Assembly: GCA_016839245.1 (NCBI GenBank)
Contig: JAEOUN010000095.1
Coordinates: 33,747-97,746 of the forward strand
Length of the DNA: 64,000 nucleotides
Origin: Candidatus Thorarchaeota archaeon
GTDB lineage: Archaea; Asgardarchaeota; Thorarchaeia; Thorarchaeales; Thorarchaeaceae
Direction of reading: 5' to 3'
Shown: piece by piece, positions 8,994 through 19,042 of the stretch
Layout: every line of letters begins with the position of its first letter
Numbering within the stretch: the first letter of the stretch is position 1
Position numbers and translations under genes: made by a program
Notes under the pieces: generated by a model
What the model saw: the letters and a program-made list of their open reading frames with translations, nothing else
Told to the model about the DNA's origin: nothing
Database searches by the model: none

Positions 8994-10238
8994 CTAATTG
9001 TCAGCAATTAACGATTTTTCTTCTGAATGAGTATCTTTCTCCGGAGCTACTTCGTCGAGGAAGAATGTACCAATGCATGCTATTGCAATGAATATTGCAA
9101 CAAGTAAAGCAAGTCCTGGGAAAAGTCCTCCAACAGAATATGCGTACTCTGCAGTAAATGGTCCAATTATCATTCCTGAACCAAAGAAAATCGAGTACAC
9201 TCCCATCGTACTTCCACGAGACTCCTCACTGGATATATCTGTGAGGTATGCCATGGCTGCAGGTGGGAACGAACCAGCAATGAATCCTAAAATTGGGAGC
9301 AATGGCCAGATTCCAGAGGTCCAGAGAGTGTCAAAAGTTTCAGCATTGGCTACAAGCAGATATGCAAGAGCTCCAAAGCCAATTAATCCTATCACAATGA
9401 ATGGTCTTCTCTTCATCCAATAATCTGAAAGATGTCCCATGATTACGATACCCAGAAACAATGCAACTCCTAGCATTCCGAATAGGATAATCATATCTGT
9501 TGCTGTAAAATCAAAATAGACCTCTATGATATGTTTTGTTTTAGCAACAAATAATCCATAGAGTGAGATTATAGGGATGTAAACTGGTAGCATCTTTTGG
9601 ATGTTCTTGTCTTTTGCTACCTTCTTCAGTAATGCAATCATACTTACTTCTTTACGTGTGGTTTCCCTTGTTTCTTTGATAAGGACTATTGTCAGAAAAC
9701 CCGCTACTACACACACTGCTGCCGCAGCAAAGAGCAACAACATGGAACTAAATCCTAGCTCTAGAAGAATTATTCCCAGCCCAAATCCTCCTGCCAAGCC
9801 CATTAGCGTTGACAGGTCATAATATCCCATTAACCTTGCTCTATTTTCCTCCGAAGAGCAATCTGCAATTATTGATAGAGAAGTGGTAACTTGAGATGCT
9901 GCTCCAATCCCAAAGAGACCTGCAAATATGAATACGAGAATTTCTATTGTTGCTACTCCGAAAAGGAATGCTGCAGCTCCTGTGATGAATAGACTTGCTG
10001 CAAGAATTGGTTTTCGTCCAATTTTATCAGAGTAAGAACCAAAGAATGAGACCGTACTCAATTCAGTTAGCGGGTATATTGCGAGAACGATAGCAACACC
10101 CCAACCTATCAATGCCCCATTCATATATACTTCACTTGAAATAACAGCTATAGTGACATAGAATGAAGCTCGCATTAATAACGTTACAAGGTATAACATA
10201 ATGAGTGTCAAGGCATGACCTGATTTTCGTAGTCCCAT
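8994..10238 (-). CDS. MFS transporter
   Basis: Twelve predicted membrane helices in 414 residues. The loop between helices 2 and 3 carries the major facilitator motif A (SDKIGRKP), and a weaker copy (HLSDYWMKRRP) appears in the second half. The substrate may be a drug, sugar or organic acid; nothing in the sequence or neighbours decides. The short C-terminal tail is charged and cytoplasmic. Confidence 0.9.
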   Translation of the reverse strand: MGLRKSGHALTLIMLYLVTLLMRASFYVTIAVISSEVYMNGALIGWGVAIVLAIYPLTELSTVSFFGSYSDKIGRKPILAASLFITGAAAFLFGVATIEILVFIFAGLFGIGAASQVTTSLSIIADCSSEENRARLMGYYDLSTLMGLAGGFGLGIILLELGFSSMLLLFAAAAVCVVAGFLTIVLIKETRETTRKEVSMIALLKKVAKDKNIQKMLPVYIPIISLYGLFVAKTKHIIEVYFDFTATDMIILFGMLGVALFLGIVIMGHLSDYWMKRRPFIVIGLIGFGALAYLLVANAETFDTLWTSGIWPLLPILGFIAGSFPPAAMAYLTDISSEESRGSTMGVYSIFFGSGMIIGPFTAEYAYSVGGLFPGLALLVAIFIAIACIGTFFLDEVAPEKDTHSEEKSLIADN

Positions 10239-10311
10239 TGTCGTTTACTCCTAAGCTCTGTATTCGTGCACGCATTAGCGTTTATAAGCTATATAGGTTG
10301 TTACTAGAAGT

Positions 10312-10674
10312 ATGGTCGCCGGCAAGTTTCCTAGTGAGATAGGATCTATAGAGTATGTCTATTTGATACTTTACAGACTTAAGACACTTACTGACGAAGA
10401 AAAACATCAATGGTTTAAGTCTTGGCATAAAATTAGAGATAATCTTCCAAATGGCATTAAAATAGTGACAGAAGCCACGAGCGCATTTGGTACTGAATTT
10501 ACTGGATTCACAATCTATGATGGTCCTCTCGAAAAATTCGAAGAATTAGTTCAGATATTGGAAGAACATACAAGCGGTTTTCTTGAAAAATCTCTCACCA
10601 TAATTGGCACACGTGGATTCTCATTACCGACAGCTGAGTTTCAGAAAATCCTTGATAGTCGACCAGTCGATTAG
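10312..10674 (+). CDS. small alpha/beta protein, unknown
   Basis: A 120-residue soluble protein. The pattern of strands and helices (a hydrophobic strand near 15-21, a helix with HQWFKSWHKIRD, and a strand GFTIYDG followed by another helix) resembles dimeric alpha-beta barrel proteins of the EthD/GYD kind, but no diagnostic motif is present. The ATG lies just downstream of a TATA-like TTTATAAG near 10280, suggesting a short leader. It precedes an SLC13-type transporter. Confidence 0.55.
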   Translation: MVAGKFPSEIGSIEYVYLILYRLKTLTDEEKHQWFKSWHKIRDNLPNGIKIVTEATSAFGTEFTGFTIYDGPLEKFEELVQILEEHTSGFLEKSLTIIGTRGFSLPTAEFQKILDSRPVD

Positions 10675-10740
10675 GAACAAATCGATACCACAGAGAACGG
10701 CTTTTTAGTAATAACTGATGAATTTGAAATCAGAAATACG

Positions 10741-12516
10741 GTGGTCTCCGGATTGAATTATACCATCTCACGAAAAACCATCATTGTTCTTACGATTGCA
10801 ATTATTGCAGGTTATCTTCTATACACTTATGCACCTACTGAGATTACTCCAGGGAGATACACTGCGTCTATCTTCATATCCTCTGAAAGCATAGACATTG
10901 AAACTTCCTATAGTATTTCACTGCTCTCGAGTGGTTCGATAACTCAATCCACGTACCTCTTTAATGGGACTTCAACAAATGTACAAGTAACAGTTCCAGA
11001 TTCTGCTGTCATAGCGACTGATACTCCGCTTCGTTTCGTGATAAATGCAACAGGTGATACCATCAAAGCTGATGAGATTCATATTATTCTCTCAAACACT
11101 GATGGTTTTAACATAACACTTCGACCTACCCGTCAAGTTGGACAAGTTTTTACAATAGATTATCAACCATTGGTCAAAGCAAAGGCAGCCGTAATGATTC
11201 TGGGCGTTGTTGCGATTTTATGGTTTACTGAAGGAATTAGTCTTGTTGGAACTTCAATCTTGATTCCGGTGTTGATAGTACTTACAGATATTCGAACTCC
11301 TTCACAGGCGTTAGCTCCCTTTTTCGATCCTTCTGTTGCTCTCATTTTTGGAGGATTTCTAATTGGTCGTGCTTTATCAAAATATGAACTTGATAAGCGA
11401 CTTGCACTTCTTATTCTCTCAAGAAGTAGTAGCTCTGGAGGTGCATTGATTATCTCAGTAATGGGAGTTACAGCTTTTTTGTCAATGTGGATTAGCAATA
11501 CTGCCGCTGCAGCAATTATGATTCCTATTGCCTTGGCAATCATTAGTAGAATTCAAAATACTGATATCCGGAATAAATACGGAAAAGCTCTGGTCTTGGG
11601 CGTAGCCTATTCTGCAACCTTGGGTGGTGTTGCTAGCCTTGTTGGCTCACCACCAAATCCCCTGGCAGCGAGTTACATTAATTCATTTCTCGGAATTGAT
11701 TTTTCATTTACTAGTTGGCTTCCCTTTGGTCTCCCGGTTGTTCTGATAATGCTGCCCTTAATTTGGCAATGGATTATATTTCGTTTCAAGATTCCAAAGT
11801 CGATTGATGAGATGGATGACCTTAGAGAAATCTCGATGAAGGAGTATATACGTCTGGGTGCAATGTCGACGCAACAAAAACTTGTCATTGGAGTATTTGT
11901 AAGTGTCATTATGCTATGGTTTACAGAGAGTATTCCAGATTTTTTGGCTAATATCATTGGTTGGTCAGGTCACAGCATCTCAAGTTCAGTTGTCGCACTT
12001 ATTGGTGGCCTTGCTTTGATTATTTTGGGACTACTTGATGAAAAAGATGTTTCTTCGCATATTAGCTGGTCTTCTTTACTAATTCTCGGAAGTGGAATTG
12101 CCTTAGGTGGTGCAATGATTGACACCGGACTATCCACATTTTTAGCCTTTCAACTGACTGGACTGGGAATTCTTCCGTCAATGATCGTCGTTATAATAAT
12201 TGGAATTGTAGCTGTTCTTGTTACAATGGTTGCATCAAATACTGGGGCTGCTGTCATACTCATTCCTGTGGCCATCCCACTAGCTATTGGTCTTGGAATC
12301 GATCCACTGTTGGTAACTATGGTTATTGCGATTGCAGTATCAATGGACTTTGCGTTACCCACTGGAACTCCGCCATCAACAATAGCATATAGCACTGGTA
12401 AACTAGAGATACGTGAGATGATATCGACAGGTCTGATTGTAGACTTTATTGCTGTAATAGTTGTGACAATAATTGCGGTGTGGCTATGGGTATTTCTAGG
12501 TCTTGTTGTAATGTGA
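10741..12516 (+). CDS. SLC13/DASS-type Na+-coupled anion or dicarboxylate symporter with extra N-terminal domain
   Basis: The transport core (about residues 140-591) has the twin substrate/Na+ motifs SNTAAAAIM and SNTGAAVIL, each at an SNT turn, and the PTGTPPSTIAY segment typical of the divalent-anion:Na+ symporter family. It should import sulfate or C4-dicarboxylate across the membrane. Before the core lies an extra part: one membrane helix (about 10-28) and about 105 residues of Ser/Thr-rich, beta-prone sequence that should face outside. Most family members begin directly with the core. The start is a GTG. Confidence 0.88.
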   Translation: MVSGLNYTISRKTIIVLTIAIIAGYLLYTYAPTEITPGRYTASIFISSESIDIETSYSISLLSSGSITQSTYLFNGTSTNVQVTVPDSAVIATDTPLRFVINATGDTIKADEIHIILSNTDGFNITLRPTRQVGQVFTIDYQPLVKAKAAVMILGVVAILWFTEGISLVGTSILIPVLIVLTDIRTPSQALAPFFDPSVALIFGGFLIGRALSKYELDKRLALLILSRSSSSGGALIISVMGVTAFLSMWISNTAAAAIMIPIALAIISRIQNTDIRNKYGKALVLGVAYSATLGGVASLVGSPPNPLAASYINSFLGIDFSFTSWLPFGLPVVLIMLPLIWQWIIFRFKIPKSIDEMDDLREISMKEYIRLGAMSTQQKLVIGVFVSVIMLWFTESIPDFLANIIGWSGHSISSSVVALIGGLALIILGLLDEKDVSSHISWSSLLILGSGIALGGAMIDTGLSTFLAFQLTGLGILPSMIVVIIIGIVAVLVTMVASNTGAAVILIPVAIPLAIGLGIDPLLVTMVIAIAVSMDFALPTGTPPSTIAYSTGKLEIREMISTGLIVDFIAVIVVTIIAVWLWVFLGLVVM

Positions 12517-12546
12517 AAGTAGTACAACTCTCTGCTTCACGAAGAG

Positions 12547-12553
12547 TTTAAAT
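12547..12553 (+). promoter_or_regulatory. TATA-like box
   Basis: TTTAAAT lies about 42 bases ahead of the GTG at 12589. With initiation about 25 bases downstream, transcription would begin near 12575, which excludes the more upstream start codons of the following gene. Confidence 0.45.
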
Positions 12554-12588
12554 CAGTGAAACATAGGATGCTCCTAGAGGTTATCAGA

Positions 12589-13359
12589 GTGAGTTGGATT
12601 TCTAAAATAATCAAAGGAACTTCTGACGAATTCGTACATGCAAAGTTGATGAAGTATGGCATCGGATCTCATCCAGGACCACGAGCAAAAATCACCTTTT
12701 CAAAACCTACTATTAAATTCAAAGCTGATCTTGACCAAGAACAATCATTCCTAGAAGCTTACATGCTTGGAGCTCCTTCTGGTCAACATAAGGTAACGGG
12801 TATGATTATTACATACACCGATCGTACAAATGACTTTGCTAAATTGACAATGCCACTCTCATGGAGTAAATCGAAGGGGAAAGGTACACCGATTTTCAAA
12901 GCTAAAGTCAATGAATCTGCACCTCTCGATGATATTAAAGCTCTCTTTAACATGAATGATCCAACTACATTCTATTTTCTGTCTATAAATCCCCGAGATG
13001 GGACTAAACCTTGGAAGGTCGCTACAAAGACTTCATTTCCTAAGGGTGGTCCAGCTGAGGAGGATGAAGACACTGAATCAAAAGACCCCGTTTTTGCAAC
13101 AGGTGCATTAGGAAATACCACTGATATGTATGAATTTATTATTGATACTTATCTCCCTGATGTCCGTGATAAGGTTGGACCCAAGACTAAGGACGTCTGG
13201 ATTAAGAATAATTTCGAGATTCTTGATATCAAACCTCCTGACGATCCTAAACTATCCTTTTCAGAAAAGCGAAGATTAGCTAAGAAAAAGGGAAAGTTAA
13301 TTCGTGAAGTCATTATTGACGGTGAAAGCCATATCATGGAATACAACTTTGTTGCATAA
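12589..13359 (+). CDS. conserved-looking hypothetical protein
   Basis: I chose the GTG at 12589 because AGAGGT lies seven bases ahead and a TATA-like box sits just upstream; earlier in-frame codons at 12556 and 12568 lack this. The protein has a beta-rich body with repeated K/P/T patches, an acidic linker (EEDEDTESKD near 160) and a Lys/Arg-rich helical stretch (KRRLAKKKGK) before the C-terminus. I do not recognise the family. The basic tract could bind nucleic acid, but that is speculation. Confidence 0.6.
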   Translation: MSWISKIIKGTSDEFVHAKLMKYGIGSHPGPRAKITFSKPTIKFKADLDQEQSFLEAYMLGAPSGQHKVTGMIITYTDRTNDFAKLTMPLSWSKSKGKGTPIFKAKVNESAPLDDIKALFNMNDPTTFYFLSINPRDGTKPWKVATKTSFPKGGPAEEDEDTESKDPVFATGALGNTTDMYEFIIDTYLPDVRDKVGPKTKDVWIKNNFEILDIKPPDDPKLSFSEKRRLAKKKGKLIREVIIDGESHIMEYNFVA

Positions 13360-13369
13360 CATATAGACC

Positions 13370-13627
13370 GTGACGTTTAAATTAGGAATCAAGACGGCCC
13401 CTACAGAAACAAAGAGGAGAACAATATTGGTACTGACCCTTGTACAAATTTTCTTTATTTTTTCAGCGATTTTCATATTTTTTGGATTATTTGCTATCAG
13501 CTGGTTAATCATTCATATAGAACATGGAAGACATTTTTCAAAATTAAAGACTGCCTTTGCTATTATCTTAGGATCTGTTCTCTTGGGATTTGGTATCCAC
13601 CTTGCTTTGCTAGCTTTAACTATCTAA
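13370..13627 (+). CDS. two-helix membrane protein, unknown
   Basis: The 85 residues form a basic N-terminus (TKRR), a long Phe/Ile-rich membrane helix, a short polar loop (HIEHGRHF) and a second membrane helix ending at the C-terminus. It starts with GTG ten bases after the preceding gene, so the two are probably co-transcribed. Confidence 0.55.
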   Translation: MTFKLGIKTAPTETKRRTILVLTLVQIFFIFSAIFIFFGLFAISWLIIHIEHGRHFSKLKTAFAIILGSVLLGFGIHLALLALTI

Positions 13628-13760
13628 TAAAGTGGAATCCTCTTTTGTCAATTTCAAGTGGTAGCTATGCACTAAATACCATTATTTAGCAACCTATTAC
13701 AATAGTATCTATTACACTTGAGTCAGTTTCATATTTAATTCACAAGAGAGGATAGTCATA

Positions 13761-14945
13761 GTGTTACCTGAGTCCGACATTCAGAATCTTGCTGTTCAAA
13801 GTCGTCAGAGGTTGGTTCAGGAATTCGTTGATAACTATGTGAATTTGCGAGAGCGTATCAAACGAGTTCCTGATATGGACGCAAAGAATGTCGCTCAAGA
13901 ACTATCCTGCCCTCTTGAGATTGCAACGATTGCATACTTGATTAATATGGATGGAATTCTTTCACTACGGCAGGCAGTTGATCTGTTTTCATTTGAACTT
14001 GAACGAAGGTCAAATGTTGGTGAATCGATACCTAATCTTCCTGGTAACATAATGGAATTTGCATTAGTTGAAGGAAGATGGATTTCACATATTCATGGAA
14101 AATTTACACGTCAACTTGAGCTTCAAATTCGAAGTCTCTCCAACTTGGAAGATGTACTCGATAATGATACAATAGAGGTTGAAAGAGCGCTCTCTATTAT
14201 TGCCGAACGAACGAAATTAGCAGAAACCTTCATCTCTCCTGTTGTTGAGGAATGGAAAAAAGAACATGTCAAATCCACAAGTGCAGATGCTGCAATTGCT
14301 TTTGGACAAGCGATTACAAAATGGAATAGAAATACATTGATTGGAAAATTCAATCAAGTGCTGAAGAGAAATCAAGCATTTTTCCGTCTGCTTAGAGAAT
14401 CTCTGACAAAATCCTCTGACTCATTTACAATAGACGCATCAATTGAAAGAGTAAGCAAAATAATAGAGGAATTAGGACTACCCTTGGATGAGCTTACTCC
14501 AAGAGCTCTCTCACATTTCTTACTGCATCTTGTTCCGCGCCCTCAAGGTGGAAGAGGTGACAGAACTCCCTTGGTTGAGATTGGCGTTAGCTCCACGAGG
14601 GGTAATAAAGCTGAACCAGATTTGTCCTCTCCATTTGACTTTCTTGAAAGAGACATCAAATTGGCCAGAAGACGGAAGGGCGATGAACGGAAGGAGTACA
14701 TCATAGAAAAAGTCGGAAGAGTTCTTCGCGTTCTTAAATATCAGGGTAATGATATCATGACTTGTGTCGAACAATGTCTTACCGTGATTAAAGAACGCTT
14801 CTCCTTGGATGATGTTTCATTAGACGAGAATGTCGACCAAGCTCGTTCAAAGTTGATTGAAGCACTAGTATCTGAACGAGATAATATTGCCATTAACCTG
14901 CTTTACGACTTTATTGAAGCTAATATTTACGAGGTTGAAAATTGA
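13761..14945 (+). CDS. largely helical soluble protein, unknown
   Basis: 394 residues, mostly amphipathic helix by residue pattern, with a Gly/Arg-rich loop near 260-270 (RPQGGRGDRT). The start is a GTG with GAGAGG upstream. Its stop overlaps the first in-frame TTG of the next gene, so the two genes are translationally linked, and a Ski2-type helicase follows. No family recognised; conserved linkage with the helicase would suggest a role in RNA or DNA handling. Confidence 0.65.
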   Translation: MLPESDIQNLAVQSRQRLVQEFVDNYVNLRERIKRVPDMDAKNVAQELSCPLEIATIAYLINMDGILSLRQAVDLFSFELERRSNVGESIPNLPGNIMEFALVEGRWISHIHGKFTRQLELQIRSLSNLEDVLDNDTIEVERALSIIAERTKLAETFISPVVEEWKKEHVKSTSADAAIAFGQAITKWNRNTLIGKFNQVLKRNQAFFRLLRESLTKSSDSFTIDASIERVSKIIEELGLPLDELTPRALSHFLLHLVPRPQGGRGDRTPLVEIGVSSTRGNKAEPDLSSPFDFLERDIKLARRRKGDERKEYIIEKVGRVLRVLKYQGNDIMTCVEQCLTVIKERFSLDDVSLDENVDQARSKLIEALVSERDNIAINLLYDFIEANIYEVEN

Positions 14946-14947
14946 AC

Positions 14948-15721
14948 ATGATGAAACAGACTCCTGTGTATTGGTTGATTGACATCGAGACCTATGATTT
15001 TGCCATAGGCGCATTCAAAGGTGCTGATATCACAGGAAAAGCTCTCATCTTATCATCTCAACTCTGGTCGATTGTTCGTGATAATCAAGTCTATTCTATA
15101 CTGATCGGTCCTGGGATTTTCAAGGGGGTTGCCAAAAGAGGCGGCATTCAGTTGGATATTCTTGAGCACATCTCCTGCCTTATGTTTGATCCGACTCAAT
15201 TAAGATATGATGAGCCGCTACCTCAGGTTGATATCGTAAATCCTGAAGTGATTGATCCTCTTGGTACTAAGAAGCATGAGGAAATTGTTACATTACTAAG
15301 GAATCTCGTTGTGGAGCGTGGGAATATTCTTGCTGGTGATGCTCTTGCCAAGGTGAAGATTGAGGCAAATATCCCACAGACTGCACACTATGAAGAGATT
15401 TTCAAGAAGATCAATGTTTCATATATTTCAGGAATGCAACGTGCAAAATTTATTCTGGGTGGGACAAGTGGTGGCATATATCGACCATTTGCAGAGAACT
15501 TTCCTAAATTGAAGTTACAACAGGTTGAAAAATCGATAGTGCTTGCTATGCCTTTCAATAAATTTGCAAGTTTCTCTGACATCGAGGTAATGATGGATTG
15601 GATGATTGTTGAGAAAGCTAGTGTTGATTCGCGGACTGGAATGGAAGCTATCGGATCTGAATATGAAAGTACATTACAAGCTATTCAGAATAATCAAGAA
15701 AAATTCATCTTTGAATTGTAA
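14948..15721 (+). CDS. unknown protein coupled to the upstream gene
   Basis: About 257 residues in two apparent parts: an N-terminal beta-rich part (about 1-85) and a C-terminal helical part (about 95-257), with a Gly-rich turn (LGGTSGG) near 175. ATG codons at 14948 and 14951 are preferred over the overlapping TTG at 14942. It lies directly behind the 394-residue gene and about 50 bases ahead of the helicase. No motif allows a function to be named. Confidence 0.6.
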   Translation: MMKQTPVYWLIDIETYDFAIGAFKGADITGKALILSSQLWSIVRDNQVYSILIGPGIFKGVAKRGGIQLDILEHISCLMFDPTQLRYDEPLPQVDIVNPEVIDPLGTKKHEEIVTLLRNLVVERGNILAGDALAKVKIEANIPQTAHYEEIFKKINVSYISGMQRAKFILGGTSGGIYRPFAENFPKLKLQQVEKSIVLAMPFNKFASFSDIEVMMDWMIVEKASVDSRTGMEAIGSEYESTLQAIQNNQEKFIFEL

Positions 15722-15773
15722 TGACCGCAAGTATCTTGTACTAATATTATTCGCTTTTTACTGAGGTACCTCG

Positions 15774-18404
15774 TTGGAAGTAGCTGATGCTGATATTCAG
15801 AAGCGATTATCAAAATCCTATGTAATAGTTCTAAGATCAACAAAGCAAGAACTTACAGCTAGGATTGATATCTTTTCAGATGTATTGAGGGATCGTCAGC
15901 GATCAACATTAACTGGAATGATTGAGTTTGGTCATAAAGAGTCTGGATTGTTGGAAATCAAGAGATTCTGGTTTGTAAAATACAACAAACCTGTTTACTT
16001 TCAAGAAAAGGAAGCTCACGAGATACTTAGAAAATCAAAAGGAATTATAATTCCACGAGAGCAAAGACCTGATTTCTTGCAGGAACTTAAAGATCTTCTG
16101 AAACGGCTTGAGGCACAAGAACCTCGTGTTGTACATACATGCCAACATTGTCTTCGAGAGGACAGACTTACGATTCTTACAAAACGGAATGCAGTAAAAT
16201 TAACAGCGGATCAAGTCACTTGTATATCATGCGGTCAGGCTGACCTTAAGACGGAGTTACGAACGCTTGGCATCAAGATGTCTCGTGCAATGATGAATCA
16301 GGTTGAGCGTCAAGTCTCGCGTGTTAAATCTGTACCAAGAATAATCGAAATGCTTACACCAGGTTTTGATCCAACAAAAGAACCTGATCTGACCCTAATT
16401 GATACTATTACTGCTCCTGAACACTTCCGAAAGAAAGACATCCAAGATTTACCATTATCTGAGAATTTCAAGAATATTCTTCTTGATAGTGGATTAGAGG
16501 CACTGCTACCAATTCAAGTAAAGACGATTGAAACTGGTCTCTTCAAAGGGACGAACCTGTTAGTAGTTTCTTCAACCTCTTCTGGCAAGACACTTCTTGG
16601 AGAACTTGCTGGAATTCCAAAAGCTATGAGTGGTAAAAAGATGATTTACATGTCTCCTCTTGTAGCTTTAACAAATGAGAAATATAACCTGTTTCGAAAG
16701 CGATATCGTTCTCTTGGCCTGAGGACCGGCATAAAAGTTGGAATGTCACGACTAGATGTAGGGAAGGAAGGCAAGCCTATTGTTGATACAGATATTTCAA
16801 AAGCTGATATTATCTGTGCGACCTATGAAGCTCTAGACCTAATATTCAGATCTGGAAATACATCAGATTTGGGGAATATCGGAACTGTAATCATTGATGA
16901 AATCCAAAATCTAGCTGATCCAGAACGAGGTCCAGAGCTTGATGGTATCCTCGCAAGGATGAGATTTCATTTTCCTCAGGCTCAATATATTGCATTATCT
17001 GCAACAGTTGGTTCTGCTGAGAATTTAGCTAAGGAATTGGGACTTATATTGGTGGAATATGAAGGTCGTCCTGTCCCTCTTGAGCGTCATCTTGTATTCG
17101 CCCGTAATGACGAAGACAAGAGAAACATAATTCGTCGTCTTGTCATTGATGAGTTTAGACATATTAGCAGCTACAAGAACAAGGGACAATCAATCATCTT
17201 TACTTATTCTCGCAGACGTGCTCATGCTCTCAGTGATTGGCTCAGAGAACATGGTGTATCATGTGCAGTATATCATGGTGGTCTCTCTTATATGAAGCGA
17301 AGAAGTATTGAGACCTCCTTTGAGAAACAACGATATGCATGTGTTGTCACTACTGCAGCTCTCGGTGCCGGAGTTGACTTGCCTGCATCTCAGGTAATCT
17401 TTGAGTCTTTAGCTATGGGTGCTGACTGGCTATCAACTGCGGAATTTGAACAGATGTTAGGTCGTGCTGGCAGGTTAGGAAAACACGATCGTGGGCGAGT
17501 ATACATTCTGGTAGAACCTGAGAAGAAGTACCATAGTGGTCAAGATGGGTATGAGGACGAAATTGCAGTTCGCTTACTAAATGGTGTAATTGAAGATGTG
17601 GAACCATTTGCTGATAAAGAAGTCAGTGCAGAGCAGATGCTTGCCACAATATGTTCAACAGGGCTTGTTGATTTAAAGGCTGTTGCTAGAGTGTACCTAC
17701 GAATGCTATCCATGTCAGTACCGCCTTCTGAGGCACTCAAACATCTCGTGAAGACTTACATGATTCGAGTAAAAGAAGGGGGTGTGCATCCAACAGATCT
17801 CGGTCGTGCAACATCACTCTCATTTTTGACACCAAACACCGGTTTAGAAGTAATGAAACTTACTGCATCTTACGATGTTATTGACATCGCAATAATGCTA
17901 GAACCATTTGAGAATGTTTACCTCAGCAATAAACTGCAGGAGGAAATCAATTCAGCTTTTAGAACTCATATGCCCACAAGGTTATTTTCAGGGGTCTTTG
18001 CAGAGATAAGTGATGTAAGTAAACCAAAGAGTGGTGCTGGTCGGTTGCCTCATTGGGTCTTTGAGGTATTTGGAAAATGGACTACTACCTTCTTCAATTG
18101 CGGTTGCAAAGATTTTCCTGAATGTGACCATCCAAAAATCAAGTTGGGGCGTTGGCTAATAGAAAAACGGAAAGAAGGAATGAATCCATCTGGCTTAGCA
18201 GCACGTCTTCATGATGAATTTGAATTATGGGTATATCCGGGTGATATTTTTTCTTGGTTAGACTCACTCATTCACAGTCTGCGTGCTGTTCAAAGGATTG
18301 CTGATGTTGCTGGAAAAACTGATCTCAGCGTTGAGATTGACAGTCAAATAGCACGGATAGAGCGGCCTCTTGATAAACTGGAATCCATCGAAAAACCTAC
18401 TTAG
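15774..18404 (+). CDS. Ski2-like DEAD/DEAH-box helicase with zinc motifs (DUF5814-type)
   Basis: A superfamily 2 ATPase. Walker A SSTSSGKT is at 266-273, DEIQ (motif II) at 375-378, SAT (motif III) at 409-411, and GRAGR (motif VI) near 562-566. Ahead of the motor lies a zinc module with pairs C123/C126 and C150/C153; a second Cys/His cluster (CGCKDFPECDH) sits near 770. This layout is typical of an archaeal Ski2-related family with an extra N-terminal domain. It should unwind RNA or DNA; the natural substrate is not known to me. TTG start with GAGGT six bases ahead. Confidence 0.88.
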   Translation: MEVADADIQKRLSKSYVIVLRSTKQELTARIDIFSDVLRDRQRSTLTGMIEFGHKESGLLEIKRFWFVKYNKPVYFQEKEAHEILRKSKGIIIPREQRPDFLQELKDLLKRLEAQEPRVVHTCQHCLREDRLTILTKRNAVKLTADQVTCISCGQADLKTELRTLGIKMSRAMMNQVERQVSRVKSVPRIIEMLTPGFDPTKEPDLTLIDTITAPEHFRKKDIQDLPLSENFKNILLDSGLEALLPIQVKTIETGLFKGTNLLVVSSTSSGKTLLGELAGIPKAMSGKKMIYMSPLVALTNEKYNLFRKRYRSLGLRTGIKVGMSRLDVGKEGKPIVDTDISKADIICATYEALDLIFRSGNTSDLGNIGTVIIDEIQNLADPERGPELDGILARMRFHFPQAQYIALSATVGSAENLAKELGLILVEYEGRPVPLERHLVFARNDEDKRNIIRRLVIDEFRHISSYKNKGQSIIFTYSRRRAHALSDWLREHGVSCAVYHGGLSYMKRRSIETSFEKQRYACVVTTAALGAGVDLPASQVIFESLAMGADWLSTAEFEQMLGRAGRLGKHDRGRVYILVEPEKKYHSGQDGYEDEIAVRLLNGVIEDVEPFADKEVSAEQMLATICSTGLVDLKAVARVYLRMLSMSVPPSEALKHLVKTYMIRVKEGGVHPTDLGRATSLSFLTPNTGLEVMKLTASYDVIDIAIMLEPFENVYLSNKLQEEINSAFRTHMPTRLFSGVFAEISDVSKPKSGAGRLPHWVFEVFGKWTTTFFNCGCKDFPECDHPKIKLGRWLIEKRKEGMNPSGLAARLHDEFELWVYPGDIFSWLDSLIHSLRAVQRIADVAGKTDLSVEIDSQIARIERPLDKLESIEKPT

Positions 18405-18657
18405 TGAGTTGATCCTTCTCAACCTCAAAGAAGACTCTAATATTGCCAACAAGTTCCGGAGGCATCGAGTCAAGGTTGAGGTCAATCCATTTATGTAGGT
18501 CTCTTCTGATAGCCTCCTTATTATCCAGAGCTGGTGGCAACTCCGAACGGTCTTCTGAAACAAGATGAAAATGTGAGCATCCACAGCTGCACTGACCTTT
18601 AAGAACCACGTCAATGTCTGCTGAAGTCTTTCCACAATTAATGCACATGAAGATCAA
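18397..18657 (-). CDS. small zinc-ribbon protein (possibly OapC/ArvC-like)
   Basis: The N-terminus has a CINCGK knuckle and a second CSCGCSHF knuckle, which together make a four-Cys zinc ribbon, followed by an acidic helical C-terminal half. The arrangement is reminiscent of the archaeal OapC/ArvC (COG3364) zinc-ribbon family, but the C-terminal part is not a clear match. It converges on the helicase gene and overlaps its last 8 bases. Confidence 0.6.
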   Translation of the reverse strand: MIFMCINCGKTSADIDVVLKGQCSCGCSHFHLVSEDRSELPPALDNKEAIRRDLHKWIDLNLDSMPPELVGNIRVFFEVEKDQLTK

Positions 18658-18784
18658 TTGAGATACTCTCCATCTTTTTCATAACATAATAGTCTATGAG
18701 GCTTGGTATGGCTTGTGTATTACTTACATACATGGCATTAGACTTATTTGGAATAAGTAGTGGTTTTATTACAAGGGTTCAAAC

Positions 18785-19042
18785 ATGGTCAAAACGTGTA
18801 CTGTCTGCCGTGAAAAAGCAAAGATCAAGTGTGATCATTGTAGAAATGAATACTGCCTTGACCATGCAATAAAATGTCCGACTTGCGGAACCATTAGATG
18901 TATCCGTGATTTGAATAGGCGCACCATTTGCCCCACCTGCAATAAGCCACTCAACATTTGCCCTGAATGCTTGATGAATGGGAAAATTGTAAGAACTTTA
19001 GCCGGAAGCAAATTCTGTCCTGAATGTGGCTGGAGTAGTTAA
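18785..19042 (+). CDS. multi-zinc-finger small protein
   Basis: The 85 residues contain about 13 cysteines in repeated CxxC pairs (CTVC, CDHC, CPTC, CPTC, CPEC, CPEC), enough for three zinc sites with treble-clef or B-box-like spacing near the N-terminus (C-x2-H...H). Such proteins usually bind nucleic acid or other proteins. A TATA-like element (TTTTATTACAAGG) precedes the ATG. Its last bases overlap the stop of the convergent DUF131 gene. Confidence 0.65.
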   Translation: MVKTCTVCREKAKIKCDHCRNEYCLDHAIKCPTCGTIRCIRDLNRRTICPTCNKPLNICPECLMNGKIVRTLAGSKFCPECGWSS

